Assembly (NCBI GenBank): GCA_951394045.1
Contig: OX596001.1
Span: 248,001 to 312,000 of the forward strand
Reading direction: 5' to 3'
Source: Nitzschia sp. DOCU1
Lineage: Eukaryota; Bacillariophyta; Bacillariophyceae; Bacillariales; Bacillariaceae
DNA: 64,000 nt
The position numbers were made by a program, and so were the translations under genes. The stretch's first letter is position 1; every line of letters begins with the position of its first letter. Under the pieces are notes generated by a model, which was not told the DNA's origin, did not search any database, and saw only the letters and a program-made list of their open reading frames with translations. Below are positions 10,698 to 21,200 of the stretch, piece by piece.

Positions 10698-11195
10698 TTA
10701 TTCCTCACAGTCCTTGAAACGCATTCCCATCATTCCTTCTTTCCCCTTCTTTTCCATCGGACCGGCGCCCTCTTTCTTCAAACGTCGAGTGTTGCTAGCA
10801 CCACGGATTCCTGCTCCATGTGTGCTGCTAGCACTATCATGCGCTTCCAAAAGAGCTCGCTCGGGATCTTCCATTTGCATGCTCATTGCTGCCATGGCAC
10901 ACGCCTTGGATGCTTTGGTTGCCTTGGAAGCTTTGGATGCAGTATATCCGGCCTCGCGGAACTTATCAGCAAGATAGGATGGGATCTCACCAGCGCTGTT
11001 GAACTCGGCACCACTGCCTCCCTCATCATCCGCATGATCACGGTGCGGCAAGCTGAAAAACGATAGTTTGCGGTCCCCCACAGCATTTGGTTGCTGTTGT
11101 TCTTCTTGTTGTTGCTGTTCGACAACGGCAGCAGCGGCAGACGATACCGCCACAACGAAAGCAAGTGCAAGAACCTTGGATGTTTTGGTCATCAT
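10698..11195 (-). CDS. Small secreted silaffin-like Lys-rich protein
   Basis: Predicted 165 residues from a tandem ATGATG at 11195 (MMTKTSK); the frame extends upstream but the sequence there is not signal-like. A clear signal peptide (LALAFVVAVSSAAAA) is followed by a Gln/Glu run. Two RXL sites occur, RKL (soon after the Gln run) and RRL (near the C-terminus), which in silaffins, cingulins and silacidins mark proteolytic processing. The centre carries lysines spaced by two small residues (SKASKATKASKA), the pattern of the Lys clusters that direct silaffins to the silica deposition vesicle. The C-terminus is Lys/Gly/Met-rich. A silica-associated role is inference; no alignment was run. Divergent from the gene at 11820. 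Confidence 0.65.
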   Translation of the reverse strand: MMTKTSKVLALAFVVAVSSAAAAVVEQQQQEEQQQPNAVGDRKLSFFSLPHRDHADDEGGSGAEFNSAGEIPSYLADKFREAGYTASKASKATKASKACAMAAMSMQMEDPERALLEAHDSASSTHGAGIRGASNTRRLKKEGAGPMEKKGKEGMMGMRFKDCEE

Positions 11196-11819
11196 GGTTG
11201 ATAATGGTATGAATGATGCTGATAATGCCGACCGAAACAAGAATGTGACTCCTCCAAGGGTTGTGATTTTGGAATTTTCGTTTGGTTGCTTGGGGGCGAT
11301 AGAGGAAAAAGTGAGCTGCGCCAATGTCCTCTAAGTATTGACCGCTGAATGCGTTGATGGTCTATGTAACTGAAATTAGCTCTCGCCAAGTGCATTCCAT
11401 TTAAATAAATGGGGCACTATATATTTTTATCGTTATAGCCCTTTTGGTAATAGCGTCCGCTGAAATGCACGTACTTTGGAGATAGCTCCGTTGGCGCACC
11501 TAATAAAAAGGGTTTGATTCGGTTTAGTCGTCTATCGGAAAACCGTCCTTCCATCCGTCCCTTCGATGTGACACGTGTAGATCGTCGTTGCGAGGGCTGA
11601 CGTCGTGCCGCGAGAACCGTCCTCCTCCAATGACATTGAATCGAACCATTCGACCCAGCTTCAGCACGCATAAATTTGAATTTTCCATCGCCATACACTA
11701 CAAAACTTCAAGATTCTTCCATTTCCACAGCAACAAAGAAATCAATCCTTGACAGCATCGACGCACCTCTTTCCTTTGGCTCGGACAACGACTGTTGCAA
11801 CTACTACAATACTATCAGG
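11196..11819. promoter_or_regulatory. Divergent promoter region
   Basis: About 620 bases separate the starts of the minus-strand silaffin-like gene and the plus-strand CIIL protein gene, so it should hold both promoters. A TGACGTCG half-palindrome lies near 11598 and an A/T run (TATATATTTTTA) near 11420. No functional site can be assigned with certainty. Confidence 0.4.
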
Positions 11820-14106
11820 ATGCCCTTTTTTATCTTGTTATTGAAACCCAAAGTGCGCAAATTTGAACTGATTCAATTCCAAAAGACGCCTGAGAAACCG
11901 ACCATTCAGGGCGTGTTAGAGCAAACGTCGCAGTTGTCAGCCAATCCAGAATTCAAAGAGCAGGAACACATTGGCTTTTATTGTCCCAAAACCAAGAAAG
12001 AATTGCTCTTGCCAGGTGCCTCATTGCCAAAATCGAGTAGTTCTCCAATACTATCGGTAGAATCTTCGGATGCGTCATCGGCTACAAGTGGGGGCAATGG
12101 AAGCACCAGCAGTACGGCGGGGGCAGCAATAGCAGCAGCAGCAGCGTCGGTAGACAAGGAAAATAACACGGAAATTAACAATAACAAAGCTGAAACTAAC
12201 AAGCCTGTTGATGAAGATAAGCTTGAGAAACAAGAGGAAGATCCCGTACTAAAAGACGAAACGAATGTCCCTAACAATTCCACTTCCGCTGATCGGGACA
12301 CAACAACAGATGATGCCCCACCGGCAGCACAAGAAGGACAAGAGGCATCGTCTCCCAAAGAACAGCAACCTGATTTGTCCGATGTATTGGATTTTGAATC
12401 CATCGGCATGTTACTAGTGGCGATTCCCAAGGATACCAAATTACGTAAAATTGTCAGTTTGGCCCAAAAGATCATGGACAGCCCGGCATTTAAAATTCTG
12501 ACCCAAAACAGCAATTTGGAACAACCCAAAACACCCCTAGCGCAAGAATTGGAACAATTGAAACGCGCTTCTCGCACCAAACATGTGTCACAACATTTGC
12601 AACAATCGCATGAACAAAATTCCCTTGTTGCTCAAGCCTATCAGGAACAAGAACAAGATTTACAAGCGAGACGAAAGCAACGATTGGAAGCCGAACAAAC
12701 ACGAGATATTACGGTTACGCCTGACGCTCATGGATTGTCTCCCTTGGATGCTATGCGTGTCGCTCAAAATCAACAAAAGGCCGCGGATCGTGAGAAGGAA
12801 CGAGCGACGCTTCAACAGTATCAACGACATTCCGATACGATGTTAGTTGTTGATACTTCGACTACAACTGCTGACCATGTGGGGTTAACTTTGACGGGAA
12901 ATTTACCAATCACGCCGGGTGGAGATTCGAGTAGTGAACTATTATCGCCCTTTTCCCAGGCGACGAGTACAGGAGACAGCGACGGGGTGGCACCATCGCC
13001 AGAACCATCACCCATTGTCACGGACCATGAGGGTGACCAGTTATTTGTATCGCCGGCAGCCACCAAACGACAGTCGATTGAACAACAAAAGCAAGCCGAG
13101 TTAGAAGCGATTCGACAACAAGGACTTGCGGCGAAAACCAAATCCCAAAAGGCGTTTGTAGTTGCGGAAGAATTGTCCGTAGCAAGTACCAAACGAGCGT
13201 CGATGGAACAACAGCGAGCTGCCGAATTGGCAAGTCTTCAGGGCAGCAAGTCCAGATTATCGTGGAATCCACCAACCTCGTCTCCCGTTCCGTCACCAGC
13301 CAATGCTAGTCGCAAAACTATTGCTGTTACCAATCGCAGTGTCAAAAGCATGGTAATGGTATCGAACTCTACCAGTGTGACAACGTCAAAGGCCACGCTC
13401 GAGCTACAGGAACTCAAGGCTAAGAACGCCATGAACTCGTCCTTGCGAGAAATTCCATCTTTGGTACGTATCGTTTCATGAACATGTCCAGTTTGTCATC
13501 GTTTGACATCCCGTTCTTCTAACCTCCTCAATGTCGCTACATTACTAATACGTCGTCGTCGCCTTTTAGGAACCGCCCAAACCCGCCAATACCCTTTCGA
13601 GTAGTTTATCCGAATTGGAACAGTTGCGAGGCTTGGGATTGGCTCAGTCCCTCAAGAATCAATTTACAGACGTGGTAAAAGCCAATGAATTGCAGACACG
13701 AGCTCATTTGGCTCAACAACGTGATTTGGAGGAACGTCGTGCCAAAACCAAAGTGTTCCAGGCATCTCGCAATACGGATTTGTCGGCTGCCGATGTACAG
13801 CAATTGGAACTTTCCAAACAGAAAAAGGAGGAACGACAAAAAGAACGTGAAGCATTGGGATATTATCAAAGCCCTCGGGGAGAAGGGACGGAAGGAGAAC
13901 AAAGTAAGGAGTGGAAAACAACGGGGAAGGTCTTGACGACCATGGGGCAAGCCGTGGAGGAGACAACGACCAAGGAATGGGAAGCGCCGCGTGAAGATGC
14001 CAAAATGGAAGTTTCGCCTCCAACTTTGAAAACGACAGGCAGTGGAAAGGCAGGCACCGCAGACGAACAAGCCAAGGAACAGGGGTGTGCATGCATCATT
14101 TTGTAG
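11820..14106 (+). CDS. Q/E-rich coiled-coil protein with C-terminal CIIL prenylation box
   Basis: Two exons, 11820-13463 and 13570-14106, joined across a 106 bp intron (GTACGT...TTTTAG); 726 residues. The start is the first ATG of the frame (MPFFILLLKPKVRKF). After a compact N-terminal segment of about 80 residues come low-complexity Ser/Thr/Ala linkers, a helical block near residues 190-240, then repeated modules of the form KRxSxEQQRAAELxxLQ (about residues 415-480) and a long Glu/Gln/Arg coiled coil in exon 2. The chain ends in GCACIIL: the last four residues form a CaaX box whose terminal Leu predicts geranylgeranylation. Likely tethered to the cytosolic face of a membrane. Not recognised as a named family. 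Confidence 0.7.
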
Positions 14107-14214
14107 TTTATGAGGCGGGAAATAGGCTCAAGTATCAAGTTCAATCAGTCTAGCCAAGAAGAGGTGACTCTCGGCAGTCTTGGCGTTTGGAAGAAACTGG
14201 CTAGCTAGAATGGT

Positions 14215-14290
14215 TCGCATCAGCAGCAACCGGGATTAATACCGTAACTCGTGCTCGAAGCAATAGAACAAAATAATCTAAATGTTATCT
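14215..14290 (+). repeat. Short dispersed repeat copy
   Basis: Shares CAGCAGC..CCGGGAT, ACTCGTGCTCGAAGCAATAG and ACAAAA.AATCTAAATGTTAT with the segments near 16543 and 26329 inside the ~1.4 kb repeat pair. It lies just past the 3' end of the UreD-UreF gene; likely a mobile or duplicated fragment. Confidence 0.55.
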
Positions 14291-14323
14291 ACCGCAGCCC
14301 CAACACAGCCGACTTAAGTGCAA

Positions 14324-16138
14324 CTATGTTCGAAACAATCGAACTTGTAACGACTCGTGACACGGATGAATGGCTTCAATGACGGGTGCACTTGCAGCAG
14401 AGATTGCCATGGGATCAGCACTGCCTGAGAGAAGTTGCCGCCGCCGACAAGCCTTCCATGCTTCGTCAGCCGCACGTTGCATCTTGCGCAACGACTGAAC
14501 GCTAGCAAGTGGTCCCACCAAAGAGAGACGCACCGCTGCCGATACCATATCACGGGCCACGCAATAACCAAACAGCTGCCCTACTTGATCCGTCGTCAGT
14601 CCCAAGCGCGCCGCCAGGGCACCCAAAACGGGACCCGCGTGTGTACCATGCCGAAAACATTCGAGCAATCTTTGATTGGCGGGAGTATCTTCGAGCCATT
14701 GTTCGGCGACTCGAGCAAGGGACTTTCCTTGATCCAACGATGCTGCACAAGCTGGAGCATTCGAAGCCAAGACCGCTTGGGTTTGGCGATGCAGCCTCTC
14801 CCATTGCTCCAAAGCAATATCGTCACTGCCATCCTCCAAACTGCTAGTAGCCCAATCGTGTCCCACCACCAAAAAAGGAGCCGTCACTTGCAGGCTGGAA
14901 CGTGTCGCTGCCTGAATAAATGTTTCTAATTCAGCCGTATTAGAAATCAAACCCATTTGAGCGGCCACTTCCAAGCCTGCCGAATGCGCAAAACTACCAG
15001 TGGGCAAGGCAGAGTCGGCTAACATGTGAGCTGCCCAAATAGAAGCCGAGTCCTGAAATGCAGCTGGTTCACCAGTTTCTACAAGCTGCTCCTTCTCGAG
15101 TACTTTGGGTCTTGGGACAGGTTCGTGTACCGAGACAATCGTCGCTTGTCGTTCCTCGACTCGTGGAATTTCCGAAGCCTTGGCCCGAATGCGGTCCTTG
15201 TAGAATTGCAGTCCAAACTGCGGATGAAGTGGGAGTAAACAATGATGAAAAATGCGATACAAATCTTCATTTGTCGTGGCGGCGAATCGAATCACATGGG
15301 CAGCGGCGCCTGGTGGTTCCGCAGACACGTCGACTCGTGACGCCCCCATGCATACACGGCCGGCTAGGCCAAGCATTTCCAGGTCGACAATGGCGCCCTG
15401 CGGATCTTGGCGCTCTCGAACTCGAGTATGTTGTAGCATGAGTGCATCTGATAGTGCTAGACATTGTTGTTTGACGTGCTCCACTTGATCGCCATACAAA
15501 ATCAGGGATGCAAAGGCATGAAATTGAGATACACCCAGCGGATCGTTATCGTCATCTGTACGACAAGTTGTTAGATCTAGATGCATGGCATCTTGTAAAA
15601 ACGGGATATCATCGTTTTGAAATTTCAACATGGTCCGCGACGATAATTGATCAAAGGACCAGTGTTCGCCATTTCGATACCTCCCACTCGAAAACCAGTC
15701 AATCAAGGCGACCGATGCCGTCGGATCCAGAGTAAAACGTTGAATTTGTTCAAATGAACTCGAGCGAAACAAGGCACACGGATCTGGCGCCCACACGAGT
15801 AATGCTCCTGCATCGACTCGAGCATCCAACGTTGCCTGACAGAGGTTAGGTACTCTCTGAGTGTAGATACGAGAGGCTCCCTGCGTAGTAACCCCCAATC
15901 GTGCTAGCTCTTTGACGTGAACATGTAGTTCAACAGAATCTCCTTGTAGCATCCCCCCTCCATAGTTTGACAGTGCACAAATGGCTGCCCCCGCATGGTC
16001 GACGCTGGATTTCCACACGGGCACCAAACGCATCGGTGCCTTGTGACTTACTTGCGTGAGTCTTGTCGCCGTGGGCAATCCTTCGGCTGCTGCCGTCAAA
16101 CGACCGATCCCATGCTTGAAGACAGGACGAATGGACAT
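14324..16138 (-). CDS. Urease accessory fusion protein UreD-UreF
   Basis: Predicted 604 residues from ATG at 16138. Residues ~30-345 match UreD/UreH (blocks SNYGGGMLQGDSVELHVHV and GASRIYTQR, typical of the UreD beta-barrel-like fold). After a short linker, residues ~364-600 match UreF (DSALPTGSFAHSAGLEVAAQ, then the all-helical domain with GPVLGALAARLGL). Both proteins act with UreG in loading nickel into apo-urease in the cytosol; bacteria encode them separately and they form a UreD-UreF-UreG complex, so the fusion fixes a 1:1 ratio. No UreG, UreE or urease gene is seen in the window. No intron. The fusion is continuous in one frame, with no stop or splice signal at the join. Confidence 0.88.
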   Translation of the reverse strand: MSIRPVFKHGIGRLTAAAEGLPTATRLTQVSHKAPMRLVPVWKSSVDHAGAAICALSNYGGGMLQGDSVELHVHVKELARLGVTTQGASRIYTQRVPNLCQATLDARVDAGALLVWAPDPCALFRSSSFEQIQRFTLDPTASVALIDWFSSGRYRNGEHWSFDQLSSRTMLKFQNDDIPFLQDAMHLDLTTCRTDDDNDPLGVSQFHAFASLILYGDQVEHVKQQCLALSDALMLQHTRVRERQDPQGAIVDLEMLGLAGRVCMGASRVDVSAEPPGAAAHVIRFAATTNEDLYRIFHHCLLPLHPQFGLQFYKDRIRAKASEIPRVEERQATIVSVHEPVPRPKVLEKEQLVETGEPAAFQDSASIWAAHMLADSALPTGSFAHSAGLEVAAQMGLISNTAELETFIQAATRSSLQVTAPFLVVGHDWATSSLEDGSDDIALEQWERLHRQTQAVLASNAPACAASLDQGKSLARVAEQWLEDTPANQRLLECFRHGTHAGPVLGALAARLGLTTDQVGQLFGYCVARDMVSAAVRLSLVGPLASVQSLRKMQRAADEAWKACRRRQLLSGSADPMAISAASAPVIEAIHPCHESLQVRLFRT

Positions 16139-16320
16139 GATAACATACGATGATTGGCGTTGTCAAAAGGATGAGATACTGTGATAATACACAAAATGAA
16201 ATGATTGATGCCGACAAGTTGACGGAAGATCCGTTCGATGCCCCAACGCAGTGGAGGATTGGATTTCGCATGCTGGGTCACGCGGGATCGACCTTTGACG
16301 ACACACGGACGACAAAAAGT

Positions 16321-17748
16321 GCATCTGCGAATTCGACTATCAGCCCGAGCACTCTTACAGAAGCCAGCTAGTATGGCTATAAAAACATTCTTGAAGCTTA
16401 ACTACTCGGCCAATAGTTTGGAAGGGGCAATCCCTCTCGAATACTACCAAGCCAAACTGACGTCTTTACTACAAATTAATGATTCCAAGGTGTTTGGCAT
16501 TCACGAGAGGACTGCAAGATAGCTAATACTACTATGTTCTGCGCCAGCAGCACCCGGGATCAGAGGAAAACTCGTGCCTGAAGCAATAGGACAAAAGGAA
16601 TCTAAATGTTATATGTATTGTAGCTGTATAGTGATATCCTCAAAAAAGAAATACAAAGATATGACACTTGCCCGGCCCACTTCTATAGACTCGAGCACAC
16701 AACACCAAACACGCAAACAGCAGAGCTTGGCTGGGGCGGCGGCAACCCAAGACTCGCCTTCAAAACCATGATGGACAAAATTGGTCAAAGAATCGACCAT
16801 GAAGTTCCTTGATTACCTGACGTAGGACTGACACGACAAGAGCATGCACGACCCTGCCTGATCAAGCGCTGCAACGAGAAGCAGCATCAGGGCGGGAGAC
16901 CCATTCTCCCCACTGGCAGATTTGTTATATCAGAGGAACAACAAAACAGCAAGTTCCATAGCTTGCACGACAGAAGAACTCGCTACGACCGAGCATCGTA
17001 TCCAAATGCTCAAAACAACTCGACCTTCTTGCAATGTTTATGCTTTGTTCTTCTTGTCCCAGAATACCAGCAACTCAAGACGGGAACAGCGTAGTAGCTA
17101 GACGCCAGGCAATCGCTTCCCGAGCGTCTCAGGGCAACTCGAGTTGCTAGGTCAGATTGGTCAAACAACCACAAAAACAAAAACTGCTCCGGCTTTCTTT
17201 TGGGGAACGAATGCAATGATCAGGAATCCAAAATCTCTTGGGAGCGAATAGCAGTAGGCGCCGACCAGGGTTAATGGCCAGCAGCAGCCACCATGGCGAG
17301 GTGAGTCGCGGCAAAAGGATTCCCGTTAAGTCATAAAAAGGATTCCCATTTCTCATCAGAGCAAGCCATTTAGAGAATTCTCATTCTGATTCACTTTTTC
17401 CTCACTCGTCTCGGATTGCAGAAAACGACGACGACGAGGGGGGCCGCTCGGTCATGCAAGAAATGCAAACATTGTTCGTAGTAGCTGCCGCCGCCGCCAT
17501 GGCGGTCTTTCAAAACTGGAGAATATACAACACCATTGTAAAACTTTCAAAATTGTGATGGATTCATTCCGAAACAAGAAGAGCGAGGGAACCATGGCGG
17601 TCTTCTGTTCTGCGATGCGGATCTTCTCAATTGCGTTGACAACCTTTTTTGTCATTCGCCGACCGGGTGTTCTTTTTGGAGGTATCTTCTCTTTTCTTCG
17701 TCGAATGTTGTGATTGGCTCATGGATGATGGTCTGGCCTGCCTCGCGA
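16321..17748 (+). repeat. Left copy of a ~1.4 kb dispersed direct repeat
   Basis: Matches 26097-27507 over its whole length with many substitutions and small indels; long identical runs include the stretch around 17500-17570 (GCCGCCGCCGCCATG, CTTTCAAAACTGGAG, GATGGATTCATTCCG). No protein-coding frame is preserved in both copies. It sits upstream of the giant 2530-residue gene, the other copy downstream of it. Confidence 0.8.
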
Positions 17749-17794
17749 CTTCAGCGGTTCCGATGGACTTTTTGTGTCACCTTCATATTTGTTC

Positions 17795-18000
17795 TCTCTC
17801 TCTATTCTCTACGGTCAAATTATAAAAGTTAAAGTTACATTTCCGAAGCGAAGGTATTCATAACCCTATGGGGCATATTCCTCACCCGGCTGGGGAAGAA
17901 ATGTCCGATGTACAATTATATATTTTTGTTTAACGCTTAGCTATTCTCTGCGGTCATTTTTCACAAAGTTCAGGTGACATTTGCGAAGCGAAGGGATTGA
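17795..18000 (+). promoter_or_regulatory. Duplicated ~55 bp module upstream of the giant gene
   Basis: TATTCTCT.CGGTCA followed by AAAGTT and ACATTTCCGAAGCGAAGG occurs at about 17803 and again at about 17941 (ACATTTGCGAAGCGAAGGG), 138 bases apart and 250-450 bases ahead of the ATG at 18256. A paired upstream element or a local duplication; no transcription factor can be named. Confidence 0.45.
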
Positions 18001-18255
18001 AGAAACGAGTGCAGGCACCGCACACGAGAGTCGAGGGATCTAAAAAAGTTCTGGCGAAGAAGCGGCAAAGTCGTGCAAACGATTGCGGGGCACCGCTGCG
18101 AATGGAGGGTTAAAAGTCCTTGTGGTGCAGGTGGTAGCAGTTTATGCCCATTATTCCCCGATCCTGCCAAACCGCAGTAGACAGCAAACACCGTCGAGCA
18201 AGGGATTCCACAGACAAAGCCTTTCTCTTCCTGCTATTATTGTAGCACCAAGAGG

Positions 18256-21200
18256 ATGAAGAGCAGCTACTACCAGGAGCACCAGCAGGATAGCCGCAGC
18301 GAAAACAACAGGATGGAGGTAACTGCAGCAGCGGGGCCGAGGGCGCCGCCACCAGAGAAAGCTGAATCCTCGCCCTCTGTTGGTGGGGATGAGGACATTG
18401 TTCTTCATCCTCGATGGAGAGGCGTTGCGAAGATGACCGGGACCTTCCTAGCTGCCATTGTGGTGGCCCTGCTTGCTTTTCGTTTCTGCAGCACCACCGA
18501 ACGTACTATTACGAGCCCCATGATTTCAAGCATTGTGGAGCCTGACGAATATGGGCAAGCCAGGTCACCAGCAGGCCCGCTCCTTCCGGCCATTTCCTCC
18601 TCTAGTTCTACTGAGGAGCCCGACGGCAGTAACGGCAAGCTGCAAACTACCATCAACCAAAAGAAGAACAATGGTCATGATGAAAAGAAGGAGGATGAGG
18701 ACGTCAATAACCTCCGTAACGACGCCCCCATCAGGATGCTCCAAGAGGAAGGCGTCGAGTGTGTCCTCTCGGATGAAACGCCGTTTGTTTATCTGATGCT
18801 CCTGAAGCTTAACAGCCCACAAGACATTTGCGTTGGTGCTGCCGCCGATGGGACATTCGGCGTTTTGAGTGAAAACGACGCGGAACAAATCAAGAATGCA
18901 ATAGTCGCCACGTTCGCCATTTTGGCACAGCGATATTGTGACCCATATTTCCGCAACGTCACAAGCGTCGAGATTGTGCGACAAGGAGTATCGCCTTCGT
19001 CGCAGGAAGGCGGCGCTTTGACCTTGGAAATCAAAGTCCTGGGCACGCTACGTTGCAAAGAATCCGAGGAGGGTTGCGACGTCGATAAGATCGGTTTGTT
19101 CGATGTTCCGGAGCAGGAAGGAACAGTTCATCTTACGCAACTGGAGCAAACATGTGCTTGCCCCGGGTCGAACAATACAGGATCTAGCACTGTAAGCAAC
19201 CGGGGTCCGACCGAGCCCGAGTTTATGGAAAAGTTAGGCGTGGTATTGGGCACTTCGGCTCCATCCACTCTTGACTGCCCCGATCTCCAAGTAGCTGAAT
19301 GTGCGTTCGGTACCTTGTTTGAGTTTGCCTTGGCAATTACATTTGCCGATCCAGAGGCAGCCAGGAATGCAAGCGGACTTATTGGCCCTGAAGCATTGAC
19401 CACCTTCAACAAATTTTACGCACCTGATGATCCCGATTTGTGCTACCCCGAATTCCGAGTCTTCCAAACTGCGAACATAGCATTTCAAGATTCTCGTCGC
19501 AAGATGCTTGGGCGACTTTTCCATTTTCGAAGTCCTGCGGAAGCTCCGTCCACGGAAACAGGCTCTGTGTCGCCACCGACGAGTCTGGTAAAGCAGGGAC
19601 CAGCTCCATCGTCCACAGTTGCCCCATCAGAATCGCCAACAACTTCTTTCGGTGGTAGCCGCCCTGCTTCAGTATCTCCAACAGAATCACCTTCTTCCTT
19701 GTTCGCTGCTTCTTCACTGACCATGATCCTTCTTGTCGGAGGAGTTTGTTCTGGATGTGGAAGTCAGGTTTTCTTGGACAACGACGTTAGTGCAAGAAGT
19801 CGTCTTCTTCGAGAATCGTTCCACCAAGCAATTGCATTGGCGAATCGTCCGCTTTCAGGGCGCATGCTTCAAGATATGAGCAACCTGACGGCAGAATCGA
19901 ACTGCTTCTGTCCCATTGACTCCCAAGTCGTTGCTTCGCCATTTTTGGCACTCGAGGAGTTCAAAACGACACTGGAAGAGCGCCTTCAGCTCGAGATCTT
20001 AGGAATCCAGCAGGTCGAGCACGGTGACATGATCGATGGCCTCTATCGGTACGCCTGCTCGGATGTGGCGACGACCTTCCAGAGAAATGTCACCTTGGAG
20101 GTCCAAGCAACCTGCGGTTCTGCTGAGTTATCTGCCAACGATGAATTGAAGATCGAATCGGCTTACATTACCGCCTACAATGGCATTGGCAGTGCGGTGT
20201 GCGACCCGTTCAAGTTGGAAGTGACCACCGCCAAGGTTGTCGAAACAGGAGCCTTTCTGGCCGACGGCGTCAGTTTACCACTCAAGCTTGAAGTCACGGT
20301 AGTTTGCTTCGGTTGCGATCCGCTCGATACCAACGTTTACGGATTCCCCCAGTCCCCGATAAACGAGACAATGGTGGGATCAGCAGGGGATGCGAGGAGA
20401 CATTTGTACGAAGAAGCGGGGGGAATGTGTAGCTGTGAAGCAACACTACCCAGGCGGGCACCATCGGAAGCCGAAGTCGTCGATGCGCTTCGCCTATCCT
20501 TATTGCAAGCACAAGAAGACGTTGGCCTAGACTGCCCCGACCTCCAAGTGGCCGAATGTTCCTTTGGTACCGTTTTCGAGTTGGCCTTGGCAATCACATT
20601 TGCCGATCCAGAGGCAAGCAGAAATGCAACTGGACGTATTGGCCCCGAGACATTGAGCACGTTCAACGAGTTTTACAACCCTGATAGTGACTCGGATCTC
20701 TGCTTTCCCGAGTTCCGGGTCTTCCAGACCGCAAGCGTGGCATTTCCAAATGCTCGACGCAAGCTCCAGCAATTTGATGCCCCCAGCATCTCTCCATCCC
20801 AATCGCCCACAACTGGTTTCGGCGGTAGCAGCGCTGCTTCAGGGGCTCCCACGCAATCACCTTCTGCTTTGTTTGCCGCTCCTTCGCTGACCACGATCGT
20901 GAACGTCGTGGGAGTTTGTTCTGGATGTGGAAGTGAGGTTTTCTTGCACAACGACGTTAGTGCAAGAAGACACCTTCTTCGAGAATCGTTCCACCAACAA
21001 GCGATCGTATTGGTGGATCGTCCGCTTTCAGGGCGCAAGCTTCAAGATATGAGCAACATGACGGCAGAATCGAACTGCTTCTGTCCCATTGACTCCCAAG
21101 TCGTTGCTTCGCCATTTTTGGCACTCGAGGAGTTCAAAACGACACTGGAAGAGCGCCTGCAGCTCGAGATCTTGGGAATCCAGCAGGTCGAGCCCGGTGA

